NCBI GenBank assembly: GCA_028751875.1
Contig: CM054158.1
Coordinates: 6,261,949 to 6,325,948 of the forward strand
Direction of reading: 5' to 3'
Length of the DNA stretch: 64,000 nt
Source of the DNA: Rapana venosa
Taxonomy: Eukaryota > Mollusca > Gastropoda > Neogastropoda > Muricidae
Every line of letters begins with the position of its first letter. The first letter of the stretch is position 1. This document shows, piece after piece, positions 17,926-31,039 of this stretch. The notes beneath the pieces were generated by a model. The model saw nothing but the letters and a program-made list of their open reading frames with translations. It was not told where the DNA came from and did no database searches. A program made the translations under genes and the position numbers.

Positions 17926-20436
17926 ACTATATGTTGGTGTGACTTATGCAGAAACAAGGAGTCTGAATCATAACGACGAGGTTTTTTAAAGGTAATTTTT
18001 GGCACTGTTGGTTTTGACTGGTTTGTTCTCTTTGTCATATAGCTTGAAGGTAAAATATCGAAACATACACCACAGGCATACATGTTGTACTGCATAAAAT
18101 TTTAACAGAAATTTTCAGGACATTTTTTTGTTGTGGTGGTGGGAATGCAACTCATACTGCAAGAGCTCTAAGCAGACTTATGTGCGGTTTGAAGATATAA
18201 GTATGATTTCAACAGAGTAAGACAAAAACACATAAAAACAAAAAACTACACCACACCCCCAAAACACACACCCACCCACCCACACACACCCATTCATACA
18301 CACACACACCTCGCATGCACATTCACACACACACGCACAACACAACAAAACAACAGCCCCCCCCCATAAAATAAAATAAAAACAACCAAAAAACAATCCA
18401 CCCCACAATAAAAGCAAAACAAGACTTACACAAGATATTTTCAAAGGCATGTGTATGTTGCTTTTATTTTTCTTCTCTCTCTTCACCTGAGTGCATACAT
18501 TTGTTAAATTAGCTTTCCGTGAGCTTTCCGGTTTATTACAATCCCTTTGTCTTAAATGTAGAGGTGGTGACTTGCAAACTGCAGCGTTAATTTCCAGTGA
18601 TAATTTTTTTTTAATCAACTTACATATCCTACAATCACTGTCATTAGAGCTACACAACTGGATCCATATCCCATGTCTCTATTTTGGGAAGAATTGCTTT
18701 TCGTGATCTTCAGCACAACTTTTACCCTTCTTCTGAAATCCTGAGTCTGAGAGGCCACATTTTGTTGTTGTTTTTTTCTTTGGGGTTTTTTTGTGTGTAA
18801 GGGGACTATGCTCAGAGTCTTTGCAACACTCTGTGAGAGCTGTCAGTAATGATTCATTGATGCTAGCATTCTGTTTTCAATGTGGTATCTAATAGTCTCA
18901 GAGTTCAGGTGCCAAAATGAAATGTTGAGCATGTCAATATAATTTTAAAAAACCAAGTCTATGCGACAATACAGACAGAATACTTGCAAACAATCAAGGG
19001 TCAAGAAAAACCCATAAAGAATTGTCAAAATTCAAGACTTGTCGACTGAAAGGAAAATACTTTAGAGAAGCACAGGAGGTCAAGGCAAGACAACCATGCT
19101 CTCTCCAATTAACACAGAGTGTGTGCTCACACATTCACTATTGAATAGTAAGGTCACATTAAGGTGAAGGACACACAAGCCCATAAGACCGCCAGATGCA
19201 TATCACCCCTCTACCACATTGGAAAAAAGGGTTGCACTTTCCAGCATACAAACAATAGAATACAGGGAATATACAGAAAATACTACTCAGAGAACTACCC
19301 ACAAGCTCATAATTCTTTTTTTTTTACAGAAAGAAAGAAACAAGATCAATGAGTGGAGAACCAGAACAGAAAAAAGGCTTGTATCATGGAAAAATGACAG
19401 TAGCTATCTAAAAATATGAACTGCAACCACCCAAGCTGGACAGCAGAACAGTGACAATCCAAGAGATAAAAAGCTCCCCCCCCCCCCCCCCACCCCACCC
19501 CCCAGATCATCAAGATAATAGAAGGTAACAGCCCAGAGCTCAAGGGAGAGAACTGTTCAGGGCTGGAACTGCAGCTCCCCTGGCGACCTGATGGTGGACT
19601 ATAGGATGGTAACTACATTACAACAATCGCCCATTTCCTCCCCAACATGTGATTAACAAGAGCTTCCTTGGAGACCCCAAAGACCATCATTTTAGACCCA
19701 ACATGTGACAGAACCACAGACATTCACAGTCATTGCTTTGCTGTCCCTTGTAGTGATCAATGACTCACAAATGGACACACTTATTTGATAAAGATCTCTA
19801 CTTTGATGAATGAAAAGAACAGGATCAGTTGAATAACTGAATCAAACGCTATAGTTGAAAACTGTAGTGACATTAAAAACCTTTTAACACAGCTCTCAGC
19901 CTCACTCTTTACTCTTTTCTCTATCAACTGTTCTATAAAGTTCTATTTGAAAATTCCTTTGCTGATATTTTGTTGTTGCGATAGTCTTTTCTTTCAAACA
20001 CTATTACTGTATTAGACTTGCAGTCAACCATTTTCAATCAGTTTCTACAAAATATGAATGAAAAAAATACACATGTCAAAATAACAGCACACACCTTATG
20101 AACCATCAGATTTGTGAGTGTGCATACATAATTCTTGTACACAGAGGAAACATCAGTTCACACTGCTCCAAACAATGTCCAATATTAAACCCATGAAAAT
20201 TTTTTTTAAATTCAACCGATCCACAGTTGCTGGTTTTTCTGACATTCTGCATGTCAGTATAAGAACTGACCAAAAAGATCCTGATGAGTTCAGTTGTCCT
20301 TTCTTTCAGCTTTAGACTGAAGAAGGTATTTAAATAAACCAAAATGTATTCTGCTAAACATTTCAGTGTTGGATTCTTACTTTAATGCTCTAATAAATGA
20401 CATGTTTGTGTGAACTTGGGTTTGGATTTGTTTGGC

Positions 20437-20850
20437 TCAATCAAGGAGTCGGAAATTGTAGAGAGTTTATTAACGCTTTCAGGCAAAGATTGATTGACTG
20501 CCGATGGCAACAATGGAGTGATCATATATAAAGCAGTGAAAGATTTCAAATGTACAGACAATTTTTAAGTTCGCATGATGTCAAACCTTATCTAAAACTT
20601 GATATGGATATACATTTGAAAAGAATTATATCTAAGTTTAGACTTGGTGTATCAGATATAAATGTTCATAAATTCAGATACAGAGAACATGATATTGATG
20701 ACCTCAGGCTGCTATGCCCATTATGTAAGCAAGCACCAGAGGATGAAGTACATTTTGTGTTGTGCTATCCAGTATTAGAGGATGTTAGGCAGAATTACAT
20801 CCCTGTTAAATATAGTAGACAGCCTAATTTACACATAGTTCTAATTTTTG
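20437..20850 (+). mobile_element. Zinc-knuckle LINE, C-terminal fragment
   Basis: Encodes the C-terminus of a non-LTR retrotransposon ORF2: FRQRLIDCRWQQW, then the segment starting at about 20550 with SHDVKPYLKLDMDIHLKRI and a CPLCKQAPEDEVHFVLC finger (C-x2-C-x8-H-x3-C). It is nearly identical over 400 bp to 56676-57100 on the same strand, differing mainly by point changes, including a stop (TATAAAGC versus TACAAAAC). It ends abruptly at CAGCCTAATTTA where the longer copy continues. Confidence 0.82.
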
Positions 20851-21194
20851 GTTAGTAACTCAATATTTTCTTTTCAATATTTACCAATAAAAGTTGGTGG
20901 GTTTTTTTAATGCAGTATAACATTTTGAGCATGACTTCACTATCCTATCTTATGTTGTCTTGATCTTATATTCGCTCTTCTTTGTTCTGTTTGTTTATGA
21001 AATATTGATTCCTGAATCCCAAACAAAACAAACAAAAAACCTGAAAGTGAATTTCTGCCACACAAGAAATCTTCCCCTCCTGCATCTAATAGCTAAGCAC
21101 AGAAGTTTCTAAACAATACGATTCCTAAAGAGGCCAAAAATTGTCAATGCATCTTTTGATGGCATTAAAATCACCACTGCATACATGAGTATGC

Positions 21195-21266
21195 GCACAC
21201 ACACACACACACACACCACACACCCCACACACACACACACACACACACACACGCATGCATACACGC

Positions 21267-21301
<35 letters not shown>

Positions 21302-21302
21302 A
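21195..21302. repeat. (CA)n microsatellite
   Basis: Interrupted CA array. Frames on both strands give only His-Thr or Cys-Val repeats. Confidence 0.9.
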
Positions 21303-22347
21303 ATGCACACCCACACCCACAAGGCCCCTCCATCTCTTCCATCCCAACATGTGCCTCTTTCCACCACCCACTGTACAAAAAGAAGACCAGACTTACCTGG
21401 CAGGTGACAACAGCACACAATCATCTTCCTGCCAGAACAACGTCATTTTTGCTGACGCCACGCTGCTCACATTTGCCTCACACCAGTCTTTCCACAATGA
21501 GGGAATGAAAACTGTTTTGTACCGAATCCGTTACATCACTTCACACGACCACAAAACTTTCATGAACTCAGCGATTACAGACCACAGACAATGCCTGTAC
21601 ACCACAGACTATGCTTCACAGCTTGGCAGTCTCTAATAGTGATGTATTGTAACGGGCAAACAAAAAAAGTCTGTGAATATGATGATGAAACATTCAAAAT
21701 AAGCACAGGCTTCACCGTTCATGCCCTTGTCCGAACACAATGAGCAGTATTTGACGACAGATTCCTGAGTCTTTAACTCTAAATATAATAAAGATTGGTG
21801 GATTTTCTTCAGATACAATGTAAATGCAAACTGAATGATTTTGTAAAGATAAAACAAACTAGCAAATGAACTTTTTAAAAATTATTACTCCACTTGAAAT
21901 TGATAGTGTCAGTTTGTTAACCATCATAAGCTGGACACATTAATTTTCAGAACTTTCAATCCCATGGCAAGTTTTTCAGCACAATCCCTGTTGAATCTAG
22001 AACAAAGTAGTATCACATTTTTTGTGGTGGCAGATCAAGAACCTTGCACTGTAGTGTATGTCTTTTCCAGTTCTGATGACCAAAATAAATGTTAAAGGTA
22101 CACACTAGCATGAGAAATGTTGCACTTCACTCTTCAGTTACTTCCCATACCATCTCACAAGAAGTATGATACGAAGAAAATGGTTAAAACTAGTTTCTCG
22201 CCAACATGACATAGCAAAATACATCTATTCCATTTTGTTGTGAGTAGAACTTATTGACCAAGTTAATTAAAAGCTGGTTTTTTAAAAATCTCTTTTTACA
22301 TGTGTGGTTTTTTTAACCTGACACTTTTCTCACCTTTTCACTTTTGT

Positions 22348-22576
22348 TTTTATATTTATTCTTTAATATCAAGGATAATGGAATAAGCACTTTGTGCTTT
22401 TTTGCATCCAGTCCCTGTGTATATGCGGTTTTTGTAAATTCTGTCATCTGTTTCTACTGGCACACAATGGCCTACTCTTACGAAAAGCGGAACAGGATTT
22501 TAACGTGTGCAAGATGTTCTGCGTGCATATGTTCGCACACTGGGCCTTGGTTTATAGTCTCATCCGAAGGACTTCT
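22348..22576 (-). mobile_element. SINE-A, 5'-truncated copy
   Basis: Minus-strand copy containing the TCGGATGAGACTATAAACC, AACATCTTGCACACG and GGATAATGGAATAAGCAC blocks. The head is missing beyond 22576. Confidence 0.8.
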
Positions 22577-24515
22577 GCCATTGTGACAGTAATCTGTCCA
22601 TTTTCTGTAAGCTTTGCTGTCTGCTTTTTTTCAGTGGATATGACATGATGAAACTTAGATGTATACCATAATATACAATGCCAGTTTTATATTCAACTCT
22701 GATAGTGGGCAGATCATAAAACTGAAAAACCAAGTCCTGCAAAATGTGCCCTCTCCAAAGTTTAGAAAATTATGCCCATCCAGTATTTCTCATACTACGT
22801 TGCTGACATATTTGAAAATCATGGAAAGATTAGTGATAACAGCACCTGCACTAATAGAACTCGATAGTCAAGATGTCTTTTTCCTCCTTTTGGTTTCTCA
22901 TTGAAAATAAACAAGAAGTTACTGGGCTATAGATATTCTAAGTTTGTATAACACTGTATCCATAAGAAAGAGCATGCACATTGCCCCATTTTATTTCCAT
23001 GACAAACAAAATGATCTTTAACTTCAAGTCTAACTCACAACGTCTTCCTTTTTTTTTTTAAAGGACAAAAATTGTAGAAGATTTTCGCTAATGTTATCAC
23101 TGATCAATACCATCAACCACTAAATAGACTTCAGTAATGTACCATATGTTGGTTATAATACTCTCCATTGAATTATACAGTTACCAATAACTTCCAACCA
23201 GTTACATGAAATTCTGTTATAATGACAACTGACAATAAATGATATTCATGTGTTGGGTTACCTGTCTTTGGCCAAGTAAACTAAACACAAAAATACTTTC
23301 TAATTCATTTTTTTTGGTGTCACCTCCTAACAGTCACACTAAGCTGGTGTACAAAACTCCACACTGTCCATGGACATTTTCATTTATGCTGGGAAAATAT
23401 TTTCTCCTCCGCAGGATAATTAACAGGAAAACACTTTCCACCGATCCTCTTTGGTTTTACTCCTTCACTTTAAGCCAACTTAAAAGAAAGTTTAAAGACT
23501 CCACAGTCCAGCTTGTAGCCATTGAGATTTTAAAGCTCGGACTGCTGGAAAATATGTTTCTGGTAACTGACAAAAGTCACAATATGCTACCTGCAAATGT
23601 CACAATAAAAATGGATTAACAACACCTCCCAACGTTTGTCCCTTGAGAATGCACATTTTGATTCCACCCCAGCCTCTGTTCAAACATCCCCATCAGAAGA
23701 CCATCAGTCCACAGACAGACACACACACAGACAAGACAACAAAAGAAGAAGTGAAGGAGGGAGGGAGGGGAGAGAGACAGACAGAGAGAGAGAGGATGGT
23801 AGAGAGAGAAATTTCTTGCAGAAAGAGAGAAAATGAAACTGTAGTGTGCAGGTAATGAAATATCGATCCATTCATAACTTCCTTCAGTTACAGAAAATGG
23901 ACTGAAAGGTGGGCCTCCCACTTTAAAACAGAATGTCAATACAGACCTGTGCTGCACCGGAAATTGACCTTAAATCATCTCCATTGTCTCCACAAGCTGC
24001 TTTCCTCTTGCACAACACACACACGCATTAATTCACATGAACAACTTCACTTGTATGTGCATGCATGCAGACACACATGTGCATGCACACACATACAAGC
24101 ACACATGAGTGCACATAAATAAGCAAGCACGTACACACATACTCATGCATTCTCACACTATTTTTTTATGCTACCAAAATCTGCTTGGGATGGAAAGAAA
24201 GAGATAAATGCTAAAGACATTGGCACAATGTGTGAAATAACTATACCTGATCATCATTTTTTTTTTCTTTCACCAACACCTCACTATGTTCCTGATACTG
24301 TCAGTATTACTGTAAACATGCACAGTTTTATTTGTGTGTGTGTGTGCGTGTGTGTTTTCCCCTTGAACTCGTCTGATCATAACATCTGATTACAGCATCA
24401 AAGACTGATCAAGGTCTTCCATCACAATCAGTATGGTTCTTTTCATCTTCAGAAGGCCTTTCAGGCCATGTCATTAATGATGTGTGATTCATTCATTTCT
24501 TATCTTTCTGACACA

Positions 24516-25085
24516 GGCACACACACAAACACACTCTACTGCAGATACCATGTGCTTGGGAATACCTAGATTCAACCGGGGCCCACTGTTGGCCGTTGCT
24601 CTTTCTCTGTTTCTGGAATGGCCTCCCTCTCTCTCTTCGCCAAGGGCCTACCTGTCATGCTTTTGAATCCAGCCTAAAGACACATTTGTTTCAGGCCTAG
24701 GATTCTCTCCTCTTGTTTCGTCTCATTTCTGCCCCTGCCCTCAACAGCCAACCCCCCCCCCCCCCCCCCCCCCCATTGCCCAGCTGGAATGTGCGGCCTT
24801 TGTGTGTGTGTGTGTGTGTGTGTATGTGTTGTGGGCGTGTATGTGTGTGTGTGTGTGTTGTGGGCACGTGTGTGTGTGTTGTGGGCACATGTGTGTGTGT
24901 TTACATGTAGGTTTGTAAATACAGTTAATTGTGCGTGTGTGTGTGTTTACATTTGAATTTGTAAAAAATCTATTAATTGTAACTGGCTGCATGTGAAAGA
25001 CTAGGATGAATGAAAGCACTTTGATTTGTTTTTTGCAAGATATAGCGCTGTATAAATTCCATGTATTATTATTATTATTAAAATC
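24516..25085 (+). mobile_element. L2-like LINE 3' fragment
   Basis: Begins at the coding block for the ADTMCLGIPRFN segment near the ORF2 C-terminus, continues through FESSLKTHLFQ-like sequence to its stop, then the 3' UTR and AAGATATAGCGCTGTATAAA with an (ATT)n tail. A poly-C run (24750-24774) and (GT)n tracts (24800-24955) sit in its 3' UTR, as a shorter (GT)n does in the 10.7-kb copy. Confidence 0.8.
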
Positions 25086-25752
25086 ATTTCTTGTTTCACT
25101 CCTCCATCAAGTAAAAACAGCTGACTTAAAAGGACAGTACACTACAGAATATGATCATCAGAATAATATGACCACTCACTTCCTGAACAGTATTTTTTTT
25201 ACTATTATCATTATTTTACAGAAATAACACATTTATTCTTACTTTGCTGAAGACAGATCCTTCACTTCTGAACATCCTATACATGTCGTCAGTTATCATA
25301 AAATATAAATGAATTTCATATCGTTGGCTGGAAATTGTTGGTAACTGTATCATACTTCAGCGTAGAATCCTTTTCAGTATAACCTGACAATTCACAAGTC
25401 ACTACATAGCAATAGAAATTAAGATGTCTTAACATCTAATACATATTACAGAAGAACTAAAATATCAAATGGAATGACTGTCTCACGCACATCAGTGGGG
25501 AGAGGGGGGGAGGTAGAGAAAAAAGAAGAAACAAATCCTGTTGCTTCCATGTGTCAACCACTATCTGCAAACAATGCCCACACTGGCTGGGACATGAAGA
25601 CACAAATACGAATTGAGCCCCCACCCCCTTCCCCTCCTCTCATCCTCTCACCTCCTTAACACTATTTCAAGATTTACAAATCAGCCTTGAAATGGAGACC
25701 TGTAAATCAGATCACGCAGGATGAAAAGATGAAAGACAGTGGAGAGTGGCAA

Positions 25753-26110
25753 CAGGTTTTGCAACCTATGATGGCTGACACAACCAGACTGAGGACATCA
25801 GGTTTTGCAACCTATGATGGCTGACACAACCAGACTGAGGACATCAGGTTTTGCAACCTATGATGGCTGACACAACCAGACTGAGGACATCAGGGTTTGC
25901 AACCTATGATGGCTGACACAACCAGACTGAGGACATCAGGTTTTGCAACCTATGATGGCTGACACAACCAGACTGAGGACATCAGGTTTTGCAACCTATG
26001 ATGGCTGACACAACCAAACTGCAAACTATGATGCAACCAATGATGACTGACAGTGACACAACCAGACTGAGAGACATCAGGTTTTGCATCCTATGACTGA
26101 CACAACCAAA
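25753..26110. repeat. 46-bp minisatellite
   Basis: Unit starts CAGGTTTTGCAACCTATGAT and ends GAGGACAT. At least five near-perfect copies at 46-bp spacing (25753, 25799, 25845, 25891, 25937) are followed by degenerate copies to about 26110. Confidence 0.92.
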
Positions 26111-26748
26111 CTGCCTCCTACGACAACTGACAAACACCAAAAAACCAAAATAAAACACACACAAAAAACAAACTATTAATTGTATCAACAAAGGCCACCC
26201 ATCTTTTCTCTTCCAAATAAATTTTTTCTCCACTGATTATACCTAAAAGGAGTATTTCCTTTTCCTACATAATTTTTTTTTCTAAACTGTTAAAAACCAA
26301 TCCCTTTCACTTAGTCTCTTTTTATTAAATTATTATTTTTTTACATTCAATCAATAAAAACTACAATACTGTTTCCACCCACATTCATTTTTGCTACCAC
26401 CACACATATGAATTTAGTAAACCAGGTCATCAAGGGACAAGACCATTAACTCCTTCCACAAGCTCTGCTCCTCTCCTTACACTAACAACTGGCCTTTGTT
26501 CATCAATCAATAGGAACAGTACCAGTGCATAAAAACACCCGGCAGACACTCAAGGTTAGGTCAGCAAGAGCAGTGAAGAATGGGAGACCAAAAGAATCGA
26601 GCAGTGGGGGAATGAGAGAGGGAGCTGTCAAGGTGACCAGCTCCATAGGGTATGCGACTACCAACTCATTATTGTTGTGGTTTTCCATGCTTAGGACTTC
26701 ATTAGCATCCACTGGCTAACTTCCCCAGGGGGGAAGTTCTGTCCCTGA

Positions 26749-27845
26749 CATTTGTTTCCTACTGTTGCCTGGTCATCTGTTGTTTGTTCCATACTGTTGG
26801 TCATCTGCTGTTTCAGAGTGTGTTTCCTGCTGTTGGTCATTGTTTTCTACTGTTGGTCATCTGCTGTTTCTGTGTGTGTTTCCTGCTGTTGGTCATTGTT
26901 TTCTACTGTTGGTCATCTGCTGTTTCTGTGTGTGTTTCCTGCTGTTGGTCATTGTTTTCTACTGTTGGTCATCTGCTGTTTCTGTGTGTGTTTCCTGCTG
27001 TTGGTCATTGTTTTATACTGTTGGTCATCTGCTGTTTCAGTGTTTGTATCCTGCTGTTGGTCATTGTTTTCTACTGTTGGTCATTGTTTTCTACTGCTGG
27101 TCATGATTTTATACAGCTGGTCATTGTTTTATACTGTTGGTCATCGTTTCCTACTGTTCATCATGTACTCTTTGTTTCATACTGTTGGTCATGTGCTGTT
27201 TGTTGCATACTCAATACTGTTGGTCATAAGCTGTTTGTTGCATACTCAATACTGTTGGTCATGTGCTGTTTGTTTCATACTTGATACTGTTGGTCATGTG
27301 CTGTTTGTTTCATACTCAATACTGTTGGTTATGTGCTGTTTGTTTCATACTCAATACTGTTGGTCATGTGCTGTTTGTTTCATACTCAATACTGTTGGTT
27401 ATGTGCTGTTTGTTTCATACTCAATACTGTTGGTCATGTGCTGTTTGTTTCATACTTGATACTGTTGGTCATGTGCTGTCTGTGTCACACAGTTGGTCAT
27501 GTGCTGTTTGTGTCAGAGTTGGTCATGTGCTGTTTGTGTCAGAGTTGGTCATGTGCTGTTTGTGTCACAGTTGGTCATGTGCTGTTTGTGTCACAGTTGG
27601 TCATGTGCTGTTTGTTAAATACTGTTGCCTGGTCATGTGCTGTTTGTTAAATACTGTTGCCTGGTCATCTGCTGTTTGTTAAATACTGTTGCCTGGTCAT
27701 GTGCTGTTTGTTAAATACTGTTGCCTGGTCATCTGCTGTTTGTTAAATACTGTTGCCTGGTCATGTGCTGTTTGTTAAATACTGTTGCCTGGTCATGTGC
27801 TGTTTGTTAAATACTGTTGCCTGGTCATCTGCTGTTTGTTACAAA
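26749..27845. repeat. 1.1-kb minisatellite with changing unit length
   Basis: All units share GGTCAT-(G/C)TGCTGTTTGT. Unit structure changes across the array: about 55 bp with TTTCCTGCTGTTGGTCATTG at the left, about 35 bp with CATACTCAATACTGTTGG in the middle, about 26 bp (CAGAGTTGGTCATGTGC) next, and about 32 bp with TAAATACTGTTGCCTGG at the right. Because few units contain stops, three overlapping plus-strand frames stay open for up to 235 codons, giving Val/Cys/Leu/Phe-rich repeats. They lack splice context and lie antisense inside LNX intron 1, so I treat them as non-coding. Confidence 0.92.
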
Positions 27846-28584
27846 ACAATCTAACTCTCATAATCCTGGCCACCAAACAGCACACATGTACTTCCTCCCT
27901 TCAAGATGATTGTCATTCTTCATCAATCAATACTCAACAGGCATACTGACCTGTCAATCTTGCGCCCTTAAAGACACAATGTCCAACATTATCACTGCCG
28001 CTAACAACCCAGCAGGGAAGTCACCAGCTTTTACCATCTAGCCCAATAAGTAGTCGCTGAAGCTTCTCTGCATGCACTTTCTATGGGGGCATTTTATCAT
28101 CTTTTAACTTGGAAGGGTCTTCTGACTACAAGATGTCAAACTGACTCTGGCTTCAGAAACTTAAGCACAGTACGCATTCAGATATGAAATGGAAAAAAAC
28201 AACACACTAGTCCTATATATGGATATGTTTGATTTTGTTTTGCATGCCACCTTTATATAGCCCTTCATCTTAAGTGTGACATTTTAAACTCTTCTCTATC
28301 CATCTTCAGTCTTCTGCATACATACGAATTAACAAGTGATAAGACCACATACCGAATGAATGATATTTGTTAACTTGTGTGACAGCTGTGACACTTCACC
28401 TTCAAGACTTCTCTAAATGCCATAAGAACCACAGAACACTTTGATTTAAACTTTAAAAATATGTTCAATAACAGCAAAAATCCAAGCATACTAAGCAGCA
28501 GTCCACAAGAAGTGATTGAAATAAAGAACCAGATAACTTTGTCTTTCTGTCCTTATGTCCTTCTGTTTGCCCACCTGGACATCA

Positions 28585-28804
28585 GTGTGTGTGTATGTGC
28601 GAGTGTGTGTGTGTGCGTGCGTGTGTGTTTGCATATGTGTGTGTTTGCATATGTGCGTGTGTGTGTGTGTGTGTGTGTGGCATGCATGTGTGTGTGTGAT
28701 GTGTGTGTGTGTGCATGCGTGTGTGAGTGTGTGCATATGTGTGCGCAGGCATATGTGTATGTGTCATGTGTGTGTGTGTGAATGAGTGAACATTTTTTGA
28801 GTGT

Positions 28805-28882
<78 letters not shown>

Positions 28883-29055
28883 GCATGCCATGTGTGATGC
28901 ATGTGTGAAAGAGAAAGAAAGAGAGAGAGAGAGAGACACACACACACACACACAGAAGAGGGAGGATTTCATGCTCAGATGCAAGCATGCGTGCATGTGT
29001 GCGTGCGTGTAAGTGAGTGTGCGTGCATGTGTGTGTGTGTGTGCGTGAGTGCATG
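28585..29055. repeat. (GT)n-(GA)n-(GT)n block
   Basis: GT tracts at about 28585-28790 and 28985-29045 flank a (GA)n array at 28809-28879 and a shorter GA/CA run. The long frames here are low-complexity artefacts. Confidence 0.92.
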
Positions 29056-29799
29056 CATACACTTGTGCATGTGCCAATTAAATAATGTGACAAATCATTC
29101 AGTATCAATAAATCTTAACTGTCATTCCTGTATTGAGTATGATACCACCGAATGAATTGTAAATTTGTTTCTGTAATATATGATAACCATAGTACATTTG
29201 AATGTCTAAACCTCTTGTGAAAAATAACCAACTGATGTAAACTTTATCAGAACATAAAAATGCTCCACCACAATTTGGCGTAATAATGAACACATAAATT
29301 AAACATGTTCTCATCCTACCAAAAATCCTGCAACATTATGTCTCCTTGACCCCATTTCATGTTTCAAAAAGCAAACACATCCACCCGTATTTCTTTCATT
29401 TTTCCTCAAATGTCCTTGTACTTCGCTGTTTTTCATGTTTTGTGCAGCTGAATGTCTTTAAGCCTTACATTCCAGAGTGGATTCGCACGCTTTAAACAAT
29501 TTTTTTTTCATAAATCACCAGCGACATCATTTCAAACCACTGCACTTTCTAAACACAGCATTTCTTCCACCATTTTGTTTCCAGCAAAGACGAAGGAAAG
29601 ATGCTCCCTAGTCACTTCACTGCATGCTGCTGCAGCAGCAGAAATGCCTGTGCACCCTTTTCTTCATGCGCGTGCACACACACATACACACACATCACCA
29701 CAACCACACACACAAAAAGATGCTTTGCTGTCACTGCAAATCTGCTTCTGCTGTGAAAAATGAACACACACAGCCTTTCTTGCAGCGTGCACCCTAGCC

Positions 29800-30180
29800 C
29801 TCAAAATCGCCAGTGCAGAGGTTGGAAGCGTCACTCATGAACCCCCCACCCCCCCTCTCTCTCTTTCTCTCTCTCCTGATGTGAGCAATGTCATCTCTCA
29901 CGCCCACCTGCCTGGACTCCGCACACACGAGCAACGACCACTTGACGCCAGCGGAGACCAGAGGAGGGGGGGAAGGAAGGGGGAGGGGTAAGAAGGAGGC
30001 CAAGGTATCAGGAGGACTCCCTGCTACCACCAGCATGAACACTGCAACTACTACAGGCGCAGCAGCAGCAGCAGCAGTGGCGGCGACAGTATGGGCAAGC
30101 ACATGGACAGGCTGAGAGGCGCTCAGGCTGTGTTGGTGTTAGCGTGTGCCTGCCCTCAGGCTCCTCCTGCCTGCCTGCCA
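29800..30180. other. GC-rich intronic block, possible regulatory or unrecognised exon
   Basis: Higher GC than its surroundings, with CAG repeats (30058-30076). On the minus strand a 102-codon frame (30102-29797) carries an alanine run. It shows no domain and its N-terminal part is a translated triplet repeat. A GT donor-like GGCAG-GTGGGC exists on the minus strand near 29913. Evidence for function is weak. Confidence 0.2.
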
Positions 30181-30737
30181 GCCTGTAAAACTGTTATCAG
30201 TCAGGCCATCTAAGGAGGGGAGGGAGGGAGGGAGGGAGGAATGGTTGGAGAGTAAGTGACTGTGAAATAATTATACCCTTGCCCACTCCTGGACACCCCC
30301 CCCCCCCCCCCCTTTCTTTCCGTTTCTGTCTCCCTTTAAAAAAAAATCAATGCCATGGAGTCAGTGCGATAAAAATCAATATCGTGGCACCAACACACGC
30401 ACACATATGTGCACATGCACACATTCTCTGGGTTCACTCTCTGGTCAAAACAACAACTCTTTTTTCTATGATTGGAGAGGCTGAATTTGATCTTACCAGT
30501 GTAAGGTTAAAAGTACGCTCCTTCTGCAGTGGCATCAAGCAGTCTATCGATTTTATTTTACTGGATTATAAATACAAGTGTACATTTTCAGAATTTTAGA
30601 TTTTAACTACTAGATTAAAAAAACAAAAAGAAAATAATTTGTACACATGCGTCTATAAAATCCATACCTAGTACGGTATGCACTGAGGCTGTTGTATGCA
30701 GATTTGTGTGTGTGGCTTTTTTTTTAGATAAAAGAAA

Positions 30738-31039
<302 letters not shown>

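Noticed and set aside
25753..26110. Regularly spaced repeats considered as a CRISPR-like array
   Set aside because: The units are contiguous 46-bp tandem copies with no variable spacers, in a eukaryotic intron.
26752..27459. 235-codon Cys/Val/Leu-rich frame suggestive of a repetitive membrane protein
   Set aside because: Open only because the minisatellite unit lacks stops. Three overlapping frames are equally open, and it lies antisense in an intron.
29794..30102. 102-codon minus-strand frame with an alanine run, considered as a secreted protein or alternative LNX exon
   Set aside because: The N-terminus is a translated CAG/CTG repeat and the C-terminus passes through a (GA)n tract. No domain.
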